64,000 nucleotides of DNA from Sorex araneus. Lineage: Eukaryota > Chordata > Mammalia > Eulipotyphla > Soricidae. A program made the position numbers and the translations under genes. Each line of letters opens with the position of its first letter. Within the stretch, counting starts at the first letter, position 1. The stretch spans positions 193,085,000 to 193,148,999 of the forward strand of contig NC_073306.1 in the NCBI RefSeq assembly GCF_027595985.1. The letters are read 5' to 3'. Shown one piece after another: positions 23,745 through 34,684 of this stretch. A model generated the notes under the pieces. It was not told the DNA's origin, searched no databases, and saw nothing but the letters and a program-made list of their open reading frames with translations.

Positions 23745-25620
23745 CTCTATACTTGTCAGAATTTTTTTCCCCACCAAAACCCTAAAGTCCTGTAAAACTT
23801 CAGTAACAGTAAATCACCACTTTGGTGAAAGGGGAGATTTCTATGTGAGCTACTGTGTTGAATACTTTATATTCATTATGCAGTCTATAACTTTCAATAT
23901 TCCTATTGTATACAAGTGCCAGAGGACTTGGGAGATTACATTGACTAAGTTCCTGCCTCTGGGAATGACAAAGAAAGAATTCCAATTCATATATGAGGAC
24001 TCTGATATTCATGCCTGAAAACATTTAAAAATTTAGTTGTTTTATAGACAATTCTGGACCAGCTATTCTACCCTGAAATGATTTTCCATTGTATAGAACT
24101 TATAGAAAGTATATTTGCCAGTTTGGTCCTTCTTAACTTTGTCCAGTAGTATTTCATATATTTTAGTTTATAGGCAAGGGACATATTTTATACTTCTTGG
24201 CCAGACTTAACAAAGCTTACAGCTTTGAACACATGTAAAATCGGAAAATGATTGGTGACAAATTACTTATACACATGTGATTGTATTTATTTTTACCATA
24301 TCAGTAATCGTTTTCCTCAGTAAGTTTAACTAACATTTTCTACTTAAAGAAAAAAAACCTCTGATCACTTGAAGTTCTACAAACAGGTTGTGTGCTTAGT
24401 TATGCCCCTAAAACCTTGTATTTTATTCATTGACATATAAGCCCTCTAGCAATTTGATATCTTTTAATTTTTAGTTTTCAATTTAATAAACGTAATTTCC
24501 TTTTTAAAGAACTGCCTAATCTAAGAAAACTTTCGGTGGCTCTATGGTTATGTCTGTATCACATCACATTATCATGAATTATATATTGTCTCCTTGCAAA
24601 CGTTGAGAAAAATATAAACTTTTCTAAGTTTTCTATGATTATGCCAAGGTTTATAGCACATTGACAGAATGATCCTTAGTATACATTGGTTGAATAAATG
24701 AATATATCAAGTAATTTGTATGTTTTTATCCTAGGTTCCTAAAGTGCAATAGTTATAAATGCTTTATAAATGCTTTTAAAAGTTTAAAAGCAGGCAAAAT
24801 ATATCTTATTTCATGAAGCACAATATTAGATAAAGAATCTTTATTTGTATTTACCATGGGATGTACGTGTTTCACTCTATGAGTATTTTTATAAACAAAT
24901 TTGTAGACATAAAAGGATAAAAAACAAAATTGACTAACTGTAGCATTTCAAAGACAGAAGAACTATTAAATAAACTGAAGTCTTCCCCTTTTGATAAACA
25001 TTTTTGCCTAAGAAAGTATGCACACTTTTACTAATTTTATTATATAATGTGAGAAAATTACATCGGATCTAAAATTCACTATTCACTTTAACTCTCTGCT
25101 AATTGTATAAGTGAAAGATTTTTCTCGTTTTTATTTGAAAGTTGTACTCAAATTTGAAATTTTGATAAATAAAAATATATCTCTTCCTATCAATCTTAAG
25201 AGTGTGGATCTTATGTCAAATAAAACTTAATCAAAGGAAAGATTTGGAAGAGAGATTTGGGGTGAGCATTAGCACTGCTTGAAGAGCTATCTGGAGTAGC
25301 ACTAATGTAATGTCACTCTTCAAAAAAGCTGTCTTGTCTCCTGAACTGTGAGCTTTCTCAACTCATTTGATGGCTATACAAGTTATAAGAATTTGCAAAA
25401 ATTGTCTTGGCTTATATTCTTTATCAGAAATAAGGGTTGGAAAGGAGTTCATTACTTTATCAATTCCCCTACTTGGTGGGTTATATTTTGCTCGTTCATG
25501 ACAGCTATCAAGTAATTATGCAAATTTATATTTTGGAAAACTTATGAAGGGTGATACTTTAGTTGTAGTGCCCTCTGCTGGAGGAAGTAATATGCCATTG
25601 ATAGAACAAAAGCCTACATA
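23745..25620. other. Intergenic AT-rich DNA, no gene seen
   Basis: The 107- and 74-codon frames at 23695-24024 overlap on opposite strands and show no family features. Confidence 0.45.
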
Positions 25621-25626
25621 AATAGA

Positions 25627-25876
25627 TCACTGTCACTGTCACTGTCATCACATTGCTCATCAATTTGCTCGAGCAGGCACCAGTAATGTCTCCACTGTGA
25701 GACATTGTTACTGTTTTTGGCATATTGAATACACCACGGATAGCTTTCCAGGCTCTGCTGTGCTGACAAGATACTCTCGGTAGCTTTCCCGGTTCTCTGA
25801 GAGGGGCAGAGGAATCAAACCCAGGTCAGCCATGTGCAAGGCAAATGCCCTACCCGATGCGTTATCACTCCAGCCC
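25627..25876 (-). mobile_element. tRNA-derived SINE, long form, reverse orientation
   Basis: Begins with the CACTGTCACTGTCATC tail repeat and ends at the head GTTATCACTCCAGCCC. Full length. Confidence 0.9.
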
Positions 25877-26550
25877 AGATACACAGATATGTATATATAC
25901 AGATATTTAATTAGATACATATGTAAATATATAAATATATCTATGATTTATTTGAACATATAAAAATCATATAAATTGATCATATGAAATCATATATTTG
26001 ATCATATATTTGATTTCATATGATTGGTTATATGAAATCATAGTTATTTGAATACTTATGTCATATATACATACATGTATCAGAGGTAAAAATTACATAC
26101 TAATACCAGATGACCTAGTTCATCCATGGTGTAAAGAGAAATAAGGCAAGGGAATGAAAGATATCAAATGACGGAAAACCTTTGGTCCTGGATTTTAGAA
26201 CTGAAAATGCAAAATAAAAGGGGAATGGGGATGGATATTATTAAGCAGAATGAAGGTAACATAGAGATATAGTGTAAAGGATCTTGGACATTTTGATGGT
26301 GGTGAAGAAACTGTGTTCACTAAAACCATAAGTGTAAATTCTCTTGTGAATATGTGACCCAAACTATAATTAAAACAAATTTCAATGAGCTTGCCATATG
26401 GGAGTGGAAGGTTGAACTATTGTTGAAATAGTCACTATTGTGGATATACCGCCATGAGTGCTGGGCAAGGTGTCAGAACACGGTATGCAGGAAACTGCAT
26501 TACGAGCAGTGTTATAAATTTTAAAACTATGCTTATTATTCTCAAGAAAA
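25877..26550. other. AT-rich DNA with palindromic ATATGA repeats
   Basis: 25880-26075 is dominated by TCATATGA/TGATCATAT-type words that pair with each other. No gene is seen. Confidence 0.5.
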
Positions 26551-26554
26551 TAAG

Positions 26555-26731
26555 TTACAGGGGACAGAGATATCACAGTGGATTGGGTGTTTGCCTTGCA
26601 TATGGCAAACTTGAGTTCAATCTTTGGCAACCTATTAAGTCCCCTGAGCACTGCCAGGAGTAATTCCTGAGTGCAGAGCCAGGAGTTAGCCCAGAGCACT
26701 GCAAGTGCTGTGGCCCAATGCCGCAAAAAAT
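26555..26731 (+). mobile_element. Diverged SINE, short form
   Basis: GGACAGAGATATCACAGTGG head, CCTGAGCACTGCCAGGAGTA body, CAATGCCGCAAAAAA end. Confidence 0.75.
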
Positions 26732-27013
26732 TAATAATATTAAGTACAGATATATCATACATAAACATATTTTTATGCGTAATTCATTCATTTAAGTGCC
26801 AAGCTGTTTTTATAATTTAAAGTGCAATTATTTTATGAAAAATTAATTAACACAAACTTTATAACATTTATGACTAGCAAAAACATAATATAATGACTAT
26901 TATACAATATATCTCACTTGCGCTTAAGGACAAACAGCTTTATGTTCTTTGTAGTTTTGTAACCACATAATTTTTCAAGATGGATGCAAAATTTTTAATT
27001 ATGTCCAATTGTT

Positions 27014-27112
27014 TGGGGGGGGGTGACCTGATATATACAGTAGTAGGGATGGAACCAGGTCAGTTAAGTGCAAGGCAAGTGCCTTACTAGCGATACTATC
27101 TCTAGGGCCCAT
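27014..27112 (-). mobile_element. Old SINE fragment, reverse orientation
   Basis: G-run, then GGATGGAACCAGGTCAG and CAAGGCAAGTGCCTTACTAG, the reversed head region. Confidence 0.55.
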
Positions 27113-27249
27113 GCTTTGATATCTGTATCAATCACAAATCCCAACAGGGTGAGTTTTTCCGCCAAAATCAGGAATATTTCATAACTATATATAATTTGTG
27201 ACTTTAGGAAATTCATTATTAATATTGTGACTTAAAAATACCCAAGGAA

Positions 27250-27420
27250 TGGGCCAGAGAGATAGTACAACAAATAGGACTCACGCCTTGCATTGTTGAC
27301 ACACATTCCATCCCCAAAACCACATAAGGTCCCCAAGCCCCACCAGAAGTTATCTCTGAACAGAGTCAGGGGTAAGTCCTAAGAACTGCCAACTGTGTCA
27401 CCCCCCAAAAAATAATTATA
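27250..27420 (+). mobile_element. Old SINE, short form
   Basis: GGGCCAGAGAGATAGTACAAC head, ACATAAGGTCCCC, AGCCCCACCAGAAGTTA. The head variant GGCCAGAGAGATAG marks an older subfamily. Confidence 0.6.
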
Positions 27421-27429
27421 ATTTTTTAA

Positions 27430-28850
27430 ATTGATTATATAGTAAAATGATAATACTTTGGCCCTTATCAACAAATAAAATGTACTATAGGAATTAATGT
27501 CACTAGTTCTTTTTTACTTTAATGTGATGACTAAAATTAAAATGTCTGCGCAATTCTCTATTTTTATTGTTCTAGTGACATCTTGATAGATCTGGATATG
27601 CAGGGATAAATGGATATATATATTTCACACATGACTGCATATGCATTCATACCTATATTTGTTGTGGAAAATGAAACAGAGTTTAGGGAAAAACATGCAC
27701 GATATCACCAAAATTATACTGGTTTTTTTTTTCATCTTCAGACTTTTGTTCTCTTCCTTTTAATGTCATAGAGACAAATTACATTGTGCTTTTGCAGAAT
27801 TTTTTTCTTATAATTATGATGTAAATTTGTGTAATCTTAAAATCATCTTTTCTCTACACAGTATTTGTTTTCCATTCCTTCTTCTTCCTACTTAAAAAAA
27901 AATGTATCTCCAATGGAACTAGGTTTGATGATTAGATTGTATAATATCTCTTATTATCTACTTCCAGGTCCTCTACCTCTTTTTCTCTATTTGAAACTAT
28001 AGTGTGAATTTTAATACTAGTCTTCCATCATGCTTCATTTTTATTTTGTGGAAAGTATCTTATTCTTTGAAGCAGTATAAATTTTTAAGAAATTAAGTTA
28101 GTCTAGAGAAATCTATAGCTCCCCAGATATTTAAATGCTTTATCGGAATCCTGAGTTCCCTAAAATTTAAAAGAGGACATATGAAGAGATCTGATCTGTG
28201 GTGATTGTATTTTCAGTTGTTAGTGATTCAATTATCAAGGGGTTTTACTGTTCTGCAATAGACTATTGCATCCCAGACATTTTCATGGGAGAGTCAGAAT
28301 ACAAAGAAGTCTGGGTAGTTTGTTCAGCTGTCCTGGGAGAGTTGTCATACTGCCTGGTAATGGTTCATGAGTAAGAGATACATTTTGAATTACTAAACTG
28401 TGGTGATTTACATATGCTTTACCACAATATAGTCTAGTCTGTCCTTACTAATACATGATGCTCTAATAAGTCACGGTATTTGACAGTGTTTTCTCTGCTT
28501 CAGATGCCATTCACAAGCACCTCCACCCATCCACCAAGAAGTCTTTCCTGAGCTTCCTCTTATTCATATAATAGGGCTTAGCTCAACTTTGGTTGACCTC
28601 ATTTCTTTTTCTGAGCTATTTGTCTCCACATGCATCCATTAAAAGACAGGTACAAATAATTCTTGATTGCCTGTGGATTGATGAGATTATTTTTGTATAT
28701 CAAGTAAGTACATTTACATTTTGAACATTGTACATAGATAAATTATCTTTAAATTAAGGTCTTCTGACCCCTTCTGACCCATCTGAAGCCCTCCCACGAT
28801 GTCTATAAAGTACATCAAAGGTGAAAAGTAATGATGATTAAAACTTCCAG
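27430..28850. other. Intergenic DNA, nothing recognised
   Basis: AT-rich unique-looking sequence; no conserved exon or repeat core seen. Confidence 0.4.
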
Positions 28851-28855
28851 AGCCT

Positions 28856-29033
28856 GGGGCTGGAGCGATAGCACAGCGGGTAGGGCGTTTGCCTTGCACG
28901 CGGCCGACCCGGGTTCGATTCCCAGCATCCCATATGGTCCCCTGAGCACCGCCAGGAGTAATTCCTGAGTCCAGAGCCAGGAGTGACCCCTGTGCATTGC
29001 AAGGTGTGACCCAAAAAGCAAAAAAAATAAAAA
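28856..29033 (+). mobile_element. tRNA-derived SINE, short form, near consensus
   Basis: One of the best-preserved copies: both RNA polymerase III boxes intact, ending CCCAAAAAGC and an A-tail. Confidence 0.95.
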
Positions 29034-29044
29034 ACCTTTCAAAG

Positions 29045-29675
29045 CCTTGGCCACCAAGATGTGATCCCAGGGGGCCGCACACGCAGCAACACAAACATGA
29101 CTTCAGAGGCCAGCTAAACTACTTTTGGTATGGGCAGCTCCTTGCAGAATGTCTCCAGCCTGAGAACTAAGCCGTGGCCCCATGCCTGCCCAGGAGAGGA
29201 AAGATATTTCTCTCTCTCACCTCTTCCTTGCCAGGGGTGAAGGGCATGGTGACCGCCATATTATGATGACCACAGATGGGGTTTACAAGCTTGCAATGAT
29301 CCAATATCTGGAAGAAATCTCCCTGGACTTAGTTGCTAAAGTACAGAAATCCAAAACTGACCTCTTATCTCTTCACAACAGGTCTGACTCTAGTGGGGAA
29401 CTCCTAACAATAATAGTGAGGTTTTTGTTGAAATATTGAATGTAACCAAAGTAAAGAGAAAGTAAAGTGAAGTTTATCAGTTACGGGGGAAGAGGGGGCA
29501 GGATGGGAGGTGTACTGGTTTTTTTTTTCTTTTTCTTTGGTGGTGGAATATGGGCACTGGTGAAGGGATGGTTGTTTCAGCATTGTATAACTGAGACTTA
29601 AGCCTGAAAGCATTGTAGTTTTCCACATGGTGATTCAATAAAATAAATTTTTTATTAAAAAACAACAACAACAAA
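29045..29675 (+). mobile_element. Retroposon of the same family as 14594-15706
   Basis: The 3' half shares TGAATGTAACCAAAGTAAAG, CATTGTATAACTGAGACTTAAG and GGTGATTCAATAAAATAAA with the copies at 14.6 and 47.9 kb. The 5' part holds GGTGACCGCCATATTATGA. Flanks resemble each other (CTTTCAAAGCCTTGG / CTTTCAAACCTTAG), a possible decayed target duplication. Confidence 0.6.
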
Positions 29676-29905
29676 CTTTCAAACCTTAGCAAATCAGTGT
29701 ATTGGTATCAAATTGTACCGAGAGTCATCTCTCATTGTATTCTCTAATACAACACACAAAGCAAATATTACAAATGAAAAGTTGAGAAATATGAATTCGC
29801 ACTTTTGCCACAAAGTGAATAAAAATGACTCTCTGGAAAAAAGCATGTAAATAACTGTGATTGAAAAGTGGAACTCATCACTTTCATCATGGAACAATTT
29901 ATTTT

Positions 29906-30086
29906 ATTTTATTTTATTTTTTGTTTTTTGTGTCACACCCAGCAATGCACAGGGGTCACTCCTGGCTCATGCACTCAGGAATCACCCCTGGCGGTGCTCA
30001 GGGGACCATATGGGATGCTGGGATTTGAACCCGGGTCAGCTGCATGCAAGGCAAACGCCCTACCCGCTGTGCTATCACTCCAGCCT
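29906..30086 (-). mobile_element. tRNA-derived SINE, short form, reverse orientation
   Basis: Near consensus, with target duplication TGGAACAATTTATTTT at 29890-29905 and from 30087. Confidence 0.93.
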
Positions 30087-30189
30087 TGGAACAATTTATT
30101 TTTAAAGAATTATTGACAAATTACAGTTGCTTAGAATCAGTGTTCAGCAATTTCTTAAATAAATAAGGTAAAATCATTACAAGGAAAAT

Positions 30190-30437
30190 CACTGTATCAC
30201 TGTCATCCCATTGTTCATTGATTTCTCAAGCAGGCACCAGTAATGTCTCCATTCATCCCTGTCATGTGCTAGTGTAGCCCTATGGTGTATCCGGGGTTCT
30301 TTCAGGGTCAGCGGAACGAGGACCGTCATCGTTACTGTTTTTGGCATATCGAGTACACCATGGTAGCTTGCCAGGATCTGCTTTGAGGGCGAGATACTCT
30401 CAGTACCTTGCTGGCTCTCTGAGAGGGACGAAAGTTT
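30190..30437 (-). mobile_element. SINE, extended form, head missing
   Basis: Contains the extra module (CATTCATCCCTGTCATGTGC.AGTGTAGCC, CTTTCAGGGTCAGCGGAACG) before the common TTACTGTTTTTGGCATATCG body. Truncated before the tRNA head. Confidence 0.8.
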
Positions 30438-30564
30438 TTGGGGTGGCCTCTAATTGCCTTTACAGGTGTTTCCAGTCTACCAAATGTAAGCTTTTGATTG
30501 ACTAGCATGTTGTAACAACCTGCACATTGACAAATACACACCTGCCTGCATCTCTGGGCAGCAC

Positions 30565-30768
30565 CTGGGGTATCTGCGTCCTCAGGTTGATCTCCTTGAA
30601 ATGGATGGAGTGCGCCTGGAGGTTGCTGAGCAGCTGGCAGAGCAGGACCCTGTCACAGAGGGTCTGTGCCAGGTTGAACACCTGCACAAAGTCCCAGGTC
30701 ACCCGGTGGTTGGCTGTCAGCACCCCACAATGGATGAGCCACTGCATGCTCTGCTGCCACAGCTCTAC
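30565..30768 (-). pseudogene. VAV-family first-exon pseudogene (closest to VAV3), CH-domain start
   Basis: On the minus strand 68 codons align without gaps to the VAV N-terminus: LWQQSMQWLIHCGVL, NHRVTWDFVQVF, LAQTL, VLLCQLLSNLQAHSI and KEINLR are recognisable, with VAV3 the nearest paralogue from memory. The start ATG has become GTA. The exon ends CAG followed by GTGCTG, so the sequence runs into what looks like the original splice donor and intron, meaning an unprocessed copy rather than a retrocopy. Downstream exons are absent. VAV proteins are guanine-nucleotide exchange factors for Rho GTPases; this single start-less exon cannot make one. Flanks from about 30500 to 31050 are GC-rich and may be co-duplicated 5' UTR and intron 1. 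Confidence 0.75.
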
Positions 30769-31069
30769 GTCAATGACATTGCAGCTCAGCCCGGCTGGGG
30801 CAGCCAGCAACCTTGCGGCCACCTCCATGGTTTCTCTGTGACCCGCTGACGCCATTCTGTCTGAATCTTGCAAAACAGCTGGTGATGCCCAGCAAGAATC
30901 ATACATAGTGTTCCAGCAGGGGTCACACACGAAGTTCCAAGCCTGGCATGCTGCACCACCTGCTGTCTAAGGCGAGATGGTGAGCTGGGTTTGGGAGCGT
31001 GCAAGGGGTCCTGGCGGCCTTGGTGCCATCTTGCCTCCAATCAAATACGGTGTGTGGTAATTATGGAAA

Positions 31070-31104
31070 ATGAGTAGGGAGTGTCGGAGTGTCTCCCTAC
31101 TCAT
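31070..31104. repeat. Perfect inverted repeat, 12 bp arms
   Basis: ATGAGTAGGGAG at 31070-31081 pairs exactly with CTCCCTACTCAT at 31093-31104 across an 11-base spacer. It lies just beyond the VAV-like block. Confidence 0.8.
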
Positions 31105-31810
31105 ACAAGGAAAATAAATAATAAAATTGTTGCTGATGAAAAATATTGAGATTTATAGTGAAAATTAGACATTACATAAGTTTATTTGTTACCCTGTGAA
31201 ACTTGATGTTCTCCAAGTTACAATAAGTTTTAATAATCAGATGAGTTTTAACAATTATAAATATGACCATTTTATATTTTATTAATAAAAATGCAAACAT
31301 TTTCAGCTTCTAAATATGTCAAAATAACCAATGAATGCTGTTACAAAATCATGTGTGGATATAAAATTCATTTAAATTTGATATATTTGAATTAATTTTG
31401 TTTTAATAGAATGCAAAAGTTTTGTTAATATAATTAAATCTTTCACTAAAGGAAACATTACTTATTAGTGTTTGGGAATTAAAATTTTTTAAACGTCTAA
31501 AAAGTTACTAGCTTACTCTTCCCTTTCCCGGCCAGATTTTCTTCAAATAGTCCACTAAAACAGTAGTTTTAGTTAAGAACATCATAAGAGAATCTAGATC
31601 TTTTCAGCTAAATTAGATAAATTCATTAGTAAAAACAAAACCACTCTTATTTTTGTCTTAAAAAATATAGCCTTTTTAAAATAAAAATTCTTGTGTATGT
31701 AATAATGTAATAAACTTACTTTTGCTACCTTAAATTTTTTTAAGAAAACATTTTCAAGTCTCAGACTAAGTGGAAACAACAACTTCAAAAATTACCTGCA
31801 GAAAATTTAA
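31105..31810. other. Intergenic AT-rich DNA
   Basis: No gene or repeat core recognised. Confidence 0.45.
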
Positions 31811-31815
31811 GAAAA

Positions 31816-32040
31816 CTGTCACTGTATCACTGTCATCACGTTGCTCATTGATTTGCTCAAGCGAGCACCAGTAACGTCTCCATTGTGAGACTTGTTACTA
31901 TTTTTGGCATATCGAATACGCCACAGGTAGCTTGCCAGGCTTTGCCGTGCGGGCGAGATACTCTCGGTAGCTTGCCAGGCTGGCGGAGGAATCAAACCCG
32001 GGTTGGCTGCGTGCAAGGCAAACGCCCTACCTACTGCACA
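31816..32040 (-). mobile_element. SINE, long form, reverse orientation
   Basis: CACTGTATCACTGTCATCACG tail end, TTTTTGGCATATCGAATACG body, CCGGGTTGGCTGCGTGCAAGG head part; the last bases of the head are lost. Confidence 0.88.
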
Positions 32041-32307
32041 ATTCTAGATGTAGATTCTAGATGTAAATTTAAACTAAACATGCTCTTTCCTAATTCACAA
32101 TCTGATTATTAAGTGCAAGCAGAACAAATTATACTTTAAGATGGCATCTATGTTTGTCTGACAATTTTTTAAAGACTTATTAAAGTCACATGGGTGGAAA
32201 CTGTGCCAATAATAACATTTAGATTATTGAACATTAGGCCTCCACTGTCAGACAATGATAATTTAAATTGACTCTGATAAAATTTAACAGTGTTACACTA
32301 TTTTTCA

Positions 32308-32560
32308 AGGGCTGGAGCAATAGCACAGCGGTAGGGCATTTGCCTCACATGCAGCCAACTGAGGTTAGATTCTTCTGCCCCTTTCGGAGAGCCTGGCAAG
32401 CTACTGAGAGTATCCTGCCCATAAGGCAGAGCCTGGCAAGCTCCTTGTGGCGTATTCGATATGCCAAAACAGTAACAACGTCTCAAGATGGAGACGTTAC
32501 TGGTGCCCGCTCAAGCAAACCGATGAGCAATGGGATGACAGTGTCAGTGACAGTGATACT
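32308..32560 (+). mobile_element. tRNA-derived SINE, long form
   Basis: GGGCTGGAGCAATAGCACAG head to GATGACAGTGTCAGTGACAG end. It faces the previous copy as an inverted pair 270 bp apart. Confidence 0.9.
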
Positions 32561-32569
32561 TTTTTTTCT

Positions 32570-32895
32570 GGTTTTGTTTTTTGGGCCTCCCAAGAGGTGC
32601 AGAGAAGGCCCCGGGACTCCACCGGCAGTTCTCAGCCCACTAGATGGACAGGTCAATGATGGGGCCTGAGGATGCAGTGTTGCTCAGGTCCTGGTTAAGT
32701 TCTTTAAATATTTATTTAGAGCTTTTAAAATGAGACCACTTACGTTTTCTTTATTTGGGGTGAGGGAGCCCACACTCGGCGGTATGAAAGGGCTACTCTT
32801 GGCAGTGCTCAGCGTGTCAGGATTCAAACTGGAGTCATGGCCATAGCCACATGCTAGGCAAGCACCTTAATCTTCATACTATGACTCTGGCTCCA
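32570..32895 (-). mobile_element. Two old reversed SINE remnants
   Basis: 32570-32690 (GGGCCTCCCAAGAGGTGCAG...) and 32750-32895 (CTCTTGGCAGTGCTCAGCG, TGCTAGGCAAGCACCTTAA) resemble the reversed short form. Confidence 0.45.
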
Positions 32896-33109
32896 CTAAG
32901 TTTTTAAAACAGCCTCTACATACTGTACATTGGAAGTTACACTACGTCAGTGAATCAGCATGACCTCTTCAAATCGTGGAGTAACCACATGCACTGCAGA
33001 ATTCTGAAAACACTGATTCTTACTAAACTAATGTATGTTTCTTCGCTAGGAAATTTCAAGTCTACATTCTCTTGGTCTTCTTAAATTTTCCCAATTTCAA
33101 AGTCTGTCA

Positions 33110-33300
33110 CTATTGGGCCAGGAGGTAGTACAGCATGCTAGGCCTGCACCAGACCCTGTTAGGTCCCTGGTACCTAATGGTTCCTCCACACATCACTGGG
33201 CAGAGCCCTGGAAGCCCCCAATCAGCATCAGGTGTGGCTCTAGAGGCTCCTGAGTGCAACAAGCATGACCTGGGTAATCAGCAACAGGCCCCAAGAAATC
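33110..33300 (+). mobile_element. Old SINE abutting a GGAA microsatellite
   Basis: GGGCCAGGAGGTAGTACAGC head, CATCAGGTGTGGCTC. The microsatellite probably grew from its A/G-rich tail. Confidence 0.5.
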
Positions 33301-33329
33301 AAAATTATAATAAAAATACAATAGGGGAA

Positions 33330-33785
33330 GGAAAAAGAGAAGGAAGGAAAGAAGGAAAGAAGGAAGGAAGGAAGGAAGGAAGGAAGGAAGGAAGGAAGGA
33401 AGGAAGGAAGGAAGGAAGGAAGGAAGGAAGGAAGGAAGGAAGGAAGGAGAGGAGAGGGAGGGAGGGAGGGAGGAAGGAAGGAAGGAAGGAAGGAAGGAAG
33501 GAAGGAAGGAAGGAAGGAAGGAAGGAAGGAAGGAAGGAAGGAAGGAAGGAAGGAAGGAAGGAAGGAAGGAAGGAAGGAAGGAAGGAAGGAAGGAAGGAAG
33601 GAAGGAAGGAAGGAAGGAAGGAAGGAAGGAAGGAAGGGAGGAAGGAAGGAAGGAAGGGAGGGAGGGAAGGATGGGGAGGGAGGGAGGGAAGGAGGGAGGG
33701 AGGGAGGGAGGGAGGGAGGGAGGGAGGGAGGGAGGGAGGGAGGGAGGGAGGGAGGGAGGGAGGAAGGAAAGACGGAAGGAAGGAC
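33330..33785. repeat. (GGAA)n / (GGGA)n microsatellite, about 455 bp
   Basis: Long GGAA run with GGGA blocks at both a central spot (33447-33472) and the right end (33655-33765). It generates spurious 180-220-codon Arg/Lys/Gly/Glu and Ser/Leu/Pro frames on opposite strands. Confidence 0.97.
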
Positions 33786-33863
33786 GCTCATATCAAATAG
33801 TCTGCTTTCAAATTTATTTTAATTAAAATACATTATACATTTTCATGGTTTAAGTTACATCTC

Positions 33864-33869
33864 TTTATT
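33864..33869 (-). terminator. Candidate polyadenylation signal of gene A
   Basis: AATAAA on the minus strand about 0.65 kb past the stop codon. Several AATAAA-like words occur nearby, so transcript evidence would decide. Confidence 0.35.
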
Positions 33870-34522
33870 TATGTTACAAGAAAGTAATTTCTATAGAAAC
33901 CTGTATCAATACTGTAAAATTAGTGCACTTGGTCTCTGTAAATGTAAAAATGCGTTGTTTTGCCAAATTTTGGTGCTTGCAAAATTCTTCATAATAGTTG
34001 CAATAGTTGCAGAAGATCCCAGTACATATAAGAGACATAATTCAGTCTCCAAATTCTAAACATGTTTAGTTCACAACCACACCTATTCCACAAAAATACT
34101 ATGGCGCAAGGCAGGAAAAATATGTTCCAATGAAACTCTCAGAAGGCATCAATCTCAATCTTTCAAGGTTCCACCTGTTAATTTGCCATTGACAAGGACA
34201 AACCTTCATAATTACAGAAAATATGGATGATAAAACCAACTATACAATAATGAGATAACCATGATATGAGTACATTCGAGAGGAAACTAATAGCAGTAGT
34301 CCAATTTTTAATAGGTGCACATTCTTTGCTTGGGTCTTTCTCAGCAAAAAATGAGATTTCTTGTTTTATCTTACAGTTTGCCTAAAATGAAGCCCCATGA
34401 ATATTTATCCAGGATCACCACTCTTTCAAAATAATCATTATATTCATAAAGGAAAGTGTTAAATAAAGCTTAGTAGTAATGTGAAAAATGACCTGACATG
34501 GCTGTAATAAGATACTTTTCTC

Positions 34523-34684
34523 TTAAATACCGGTCTTGGAGGCAATCCAGCTTCGATAGGAGGTCACTCGCACATAAACTCCTGGCTTATTGACTTTACC
34601 ACATTCTACGCCCCAGCTCACTATTCCGACAAGGTACCAAATATTTCGAGAATTGGGATGAACTAATGGTCCTCCGGAGTCACC
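34523..34684 (-). CDS. TMPRSS11BNL: Gene A exon 10: catalytic Ser and C-terminus
   Basis: Acceptor TTTTGTTTAG. Opens with GDSGGPLV (Ser366), then LVGIVSWG and KPGVYVRV, ending IASKTGI and TAA. Confidence 0.95.
   Translation of the reverse strand, partial: GDSGGPLVHPNSRNIWYLVGIVSWGVECGKVNKPGVYVRVTSYRSWIASKTGI

Noticed and set aside
28815-29094. Repeated open frames with [20 protein letters not shown]-like text at many places
   Set aside because: These are reverse translations of the short-form SINE, not a gene family.
30527-30849. Plus-strand frames of 104 and 82 codons over the VAV-like block
   Set aside because: They are antisense shadows of the VAV-family exon, which matches on the minus strand.
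33135-33800. Long Arg/Lys/Gly/Glu and Ser/Leu/Pro open frames (up to 221 codons)
   Set aside because: They are translations of a GGAA/GGGA microsatellite open in several frames on both strands; the same applies at 54017-54665 and 55554-55855.
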